8,160 nt of DNA from Candidatus Mcinerneyibacteriota bacterium (GTDB lineage Bacteria; AUK180; JAQVHJ01), in NCBI GenBank assembly GCA_030630935.1, contig DAOVMD010000121.1, positions 1 through 8,160 on the forward strand, given 5' to 3'. A program made the translations under genes and the position numbers. Shown here piece by piece: positions 7,401 through 8,160 of the stretch; position 1 is the stretch's first letter, and each line of letters starts with the position of its first letter. The notes beneath the pieces are model-generated. The model had not been told where the DNA came from. It ran no database searches and was given only the letters and a program-made list of their open reading frames with translations.

Positions 7401-7943
7401 TAACTCAAGGTAAAAATTCTCTTCATTTGAAGTGTTTAATATATCACGGAGGTTTCCTGCAATTTCAACTGCCCGGTCAAATTCACCTTTTAAAAGGGCA
7501 TTGGATACTAAACCTTTTTTACATGCAGATAAGGCAATTAAACCTTTTGAATATTGATCTAATATTTCAAGATCAATCCGCGGCTTATAATGTCTTCCTT
7601 CCAAATAAGCAAGTGATGCTAACTTTACCAGATGTCGGTAACCCTGGTTATCTTTTGCTAATAATACTAAATGGAAATAATGATCTTCACCTAATCTAGT
7701 GGTTTTATCCTTTCTATTCTTAGGCGCAACATAGAATTCACATCCTATTATTGGTTTAAGTTCTGCATTCTTCATCTGAATGTAAAAATCCAAAACCCCA
7801 AACATCGATCCATGATCCGTGATTGCACAAGCCCTGATTTCATTGGATTTTAAGATTTTTACCAATTCATTAATCTTGATTGCACCGTCTAACATACTAT
7901 ATTCAGTATGGAGATGTAAATGAAAAAACTCTTTCTTTAACAT
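4440..7943 (-). CDS. dnaE: DNA polymerase III alpha subunit
   Basis: Catalytic subunit of the replicative polymerase, extending primers at the fork with the beta clamp and clamp loader. Its 1,167 residues match the E. coli-type length (about 1,160); no intein is present. PHP domain (about 5-280) keeps all nine expected metal ligands: H10, H12, D19, H44, E69, H91, C141, D212 and H214. The polymerase core has GPGRGSAAGSLV (374-385) and the catalytic aspartates D416 and D418 (PDIDID), with D567 in KWDLLGLKTL as the third. Tandem helix-hairpin-helix region about 836-895; a clamp-binding motif QFSLF at 925-929; OB fold about 1000-1080; C-terminal domain about 1086-1167. Odd feature: the usual FQLES-x-GM motif reads FQLDGGGYGGGM (617-628), a four-residue glycine-rich gain. 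The ATG at 7943 has AGGAG nine bases upstream and gives the standard DnaE N-terminus. Confidence 0.98.
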   Translation of the reverse strand: MLKKEFFHLHLHTEYSMLDGAIKINELVKILKSNEIRACAITDHGSMFGVLDFYIQMKNAELKPIIGCEFYVAPKNRKDKTTRLGEDHYFHLVLLAKDNQGYRHLVKLASLAYLEGRHYKPRIDLEILDQYSKGLIALSACKKGLVSNALLKGEFDRAVEIAGNLRDILNTSNEENFYLELMYHSLEDQKEINDGLLKISKQLDIPVVATNDAHYLTRKDARFHDIMLCIQTNSKVEDEDRFKYGSDEFYLKSYQEMEELFGDIPYALKNTVKIAEKCNVEISTDYLNNYVMPNFEVPSEYKQKNKKITLIEDYFEDLCEIGFEQLIATKPNKEVYRERLKHELKIIAKMKFPQYFLIVQDFVNWAKSNDIPIGPGRGSAAGSLVSYLLGITMVDPIEFGLLFERFLNPHRVGLPDIDIDICYEERERVLEYLREKYGFEHVAQIATISKMGPKASIRDVGRALDIPLAEVDRISKLVPDMVRTFEEAFKKESKLRQAANGEKYKELFDAAVAIHGSARHISIHASGIVISKDDITETVPCFIGKKGELVTQFDKDFIEKVGLVKWDLLGLKTLTVIHKCCKAVKKNIDPDFDINRIQYDDKKTFKLFSSGEAAGVFQLDGGGYGGGMKDLFKKLNPDNIEDVCALIALYRPGPLGSGMIDDFISRKHGKTTIQYPHKSLEPILKDTYGVIVYQEQVMQISNVMGGYSLGEADLLRRAMGKKKASEMAKQHERFIDGARKKKIPDSKAEDVFKLMEHFAGYGFNKSHSAAYAFIAYQTAYLKAHYPAYFMAALMTVEGNKDKVVEYIKDCRKLGIKVLPPDINYSENEFVVVDKNIRFGLGAIKNVGSAAISNIIAEREAHGEYKTLLDFLERINLSSVNKKNLESLILCGALDSLKIYRNQLMKVLEQAVKEALRRNNERKIGQFSLFSSNDGSTTDFDEEFIKYPDIEEMDEIERLRYEKELMGLYITGHPIEKYQKIIDDYHLTAISEIRNLGDSASVVTVGLFETMNEGKTRNDFKKMMKGVFEDMTGRIYYNIWEPAVSQNEKYLDIGKVLLVIGRIDTKRGEHQLIIKSVFPMDQARKKLTKKIHIKLNSIGLEELFLKKLRDIIEGSPGHIPIYLHINSEKIGEIIIRPHSKLNVSITKKLLSGLTMLVGEDKILFNQKI

Positions 7944-7973
7944 AAATAGAATCTCCTGTATGAATTCAATTAA

Positions 7974-8002
7974 ATTATAACAAGTAAATTATGTTTTGTC
8001 AA
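7974..8002 (-). promoter_or_regulatory. Consensus sigma-70 promoter of dnaE
   Basis: Minus-strand TTGACA (complement of 7997-8002) and TATAAT (complement of 7974-7979) are perfect consensus boxes with a 17-bp spacer. Transcription would begin near 7967, giving a leader of about 24 nt that contains little more than the Shine-Dalgarno. This suggests strong, simple expression of dnaE as the first gene of its unit. Confidence 0.88.
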
Positions 8003-8086
8003 GGAAAAACAAAGATAAAAACAAAAAAAAGAAATTTTACTGGGACTGGAAGGGACTTGTAAGGGGAAATTTAAAAACGTTTGAAT

Positions 8087-8160
8087 GTCATTGTCCCGAC
8101 GCGTCGGGATGACTTCCGTTACACTCCAGCCACGCGCTAAAGCAAAGTGCGGCAATCTCA
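8087..8160. repeat. Palindromic, probably dispersed intergenic repeat, cut by the window edge
   Basis: A perfect 16-bp palindrome, TCCCGACGCGTCGGGA (8094-8109), is extended by outer arms GTCAT (8087-8091) and ATGAC (8109-8113) with a small bulge on the left. To the right lies GC-richer sequence with partial self-complementarity ending GTGCGGCAATCTCA. Read on the minus strand, the element opens GAGATTGCCGCAC and closes CAATGACATT, a layout I remember from dispersed palindromic repeats in many uncultivated bacterial genomes. It contrasts sharply with the AT-rich sequence beside it. Only one copy is in the window, so repetition is inferred. Confidence 0.5.

Noticed and set aside
4734-7699. Plus-strand frames of 61-128 codons opposite dnaE
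   Set aside because: They are antisense shadows of dnaE; none has a convincing start or recognisable motif.
7970-8155. Minus-strand frame of 61 codons at the right end
   Set aside because: It crosses the palindromic repeat and the dnaE promoter; its sequence is low-complexity and unlike a protein family.

Overview
The window comes from a low-GC bacterial chromosome. All five protein-coding genes (one cut by the left edge) lie on the minus strand, so transcription runs from high to low coordinates. The core is housekeeping: dnaE (DNA polymerase III alpha subunit), then a two-gene unit of a sigma-54-dependent, NtrC-type response regulator and a type II thymidine kinase (tdk). Further downstream are an exported WG-repeat protein and the first 34 codons of another exported protein. 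Consensus TTGACA/TATAAT promoters argue against Bacteroidota, which use a different primary promoter. The compact hairpin repeats and this gene mix would suit an uncultivated phylum near the FCB group or a WOR-3-like lineage. That placement is a low-confidence inference from composition and memory, not from a search.

Layout from right to left, in the direction of transcription. 8160-7944: a palindromic, probably dispersed repeat at the edge, then the dnaE promoter. 7943-4440: dnaE. 4439-4351: a short spacer with a near-consensus promoter. 4350-2998: response regulator. 2986-2420: tdk, whose Shine-Dalgarno overlaps the regulator stop codon. 2423-1712: about 0.7 kb with no convincing gene but dense in small repeats and hairpins. 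1711-407: promoter and gene of the WG-repeat protein. 406-104: a 62-bp repeat and the promoter of the left-edge gene.

Four transcription units each have a sigma-70 promoter with exactly 17 bp between the boxes. The genes do not form an obvious pathway. DnaE replicates the chromosome and Tdk salvages thymidine for dTTP, so both relate loosely to DNA synthesis. The regulator has no kinase beside it, and no -24/-12 promoter was seen by eye.

I found no defence system, CRISPR array, mobile-element gene or clearly new system. The points most worth a second look are: a pair of 62-bp direct repeats bracketing the WG-repeat gene, a glycine-rich insertion in a usually invariant DnaE motif, a complete PHP metal-ligand set in DnaE, and the cluster of three-base-loop hairpins and heptamer repeats after tdk.
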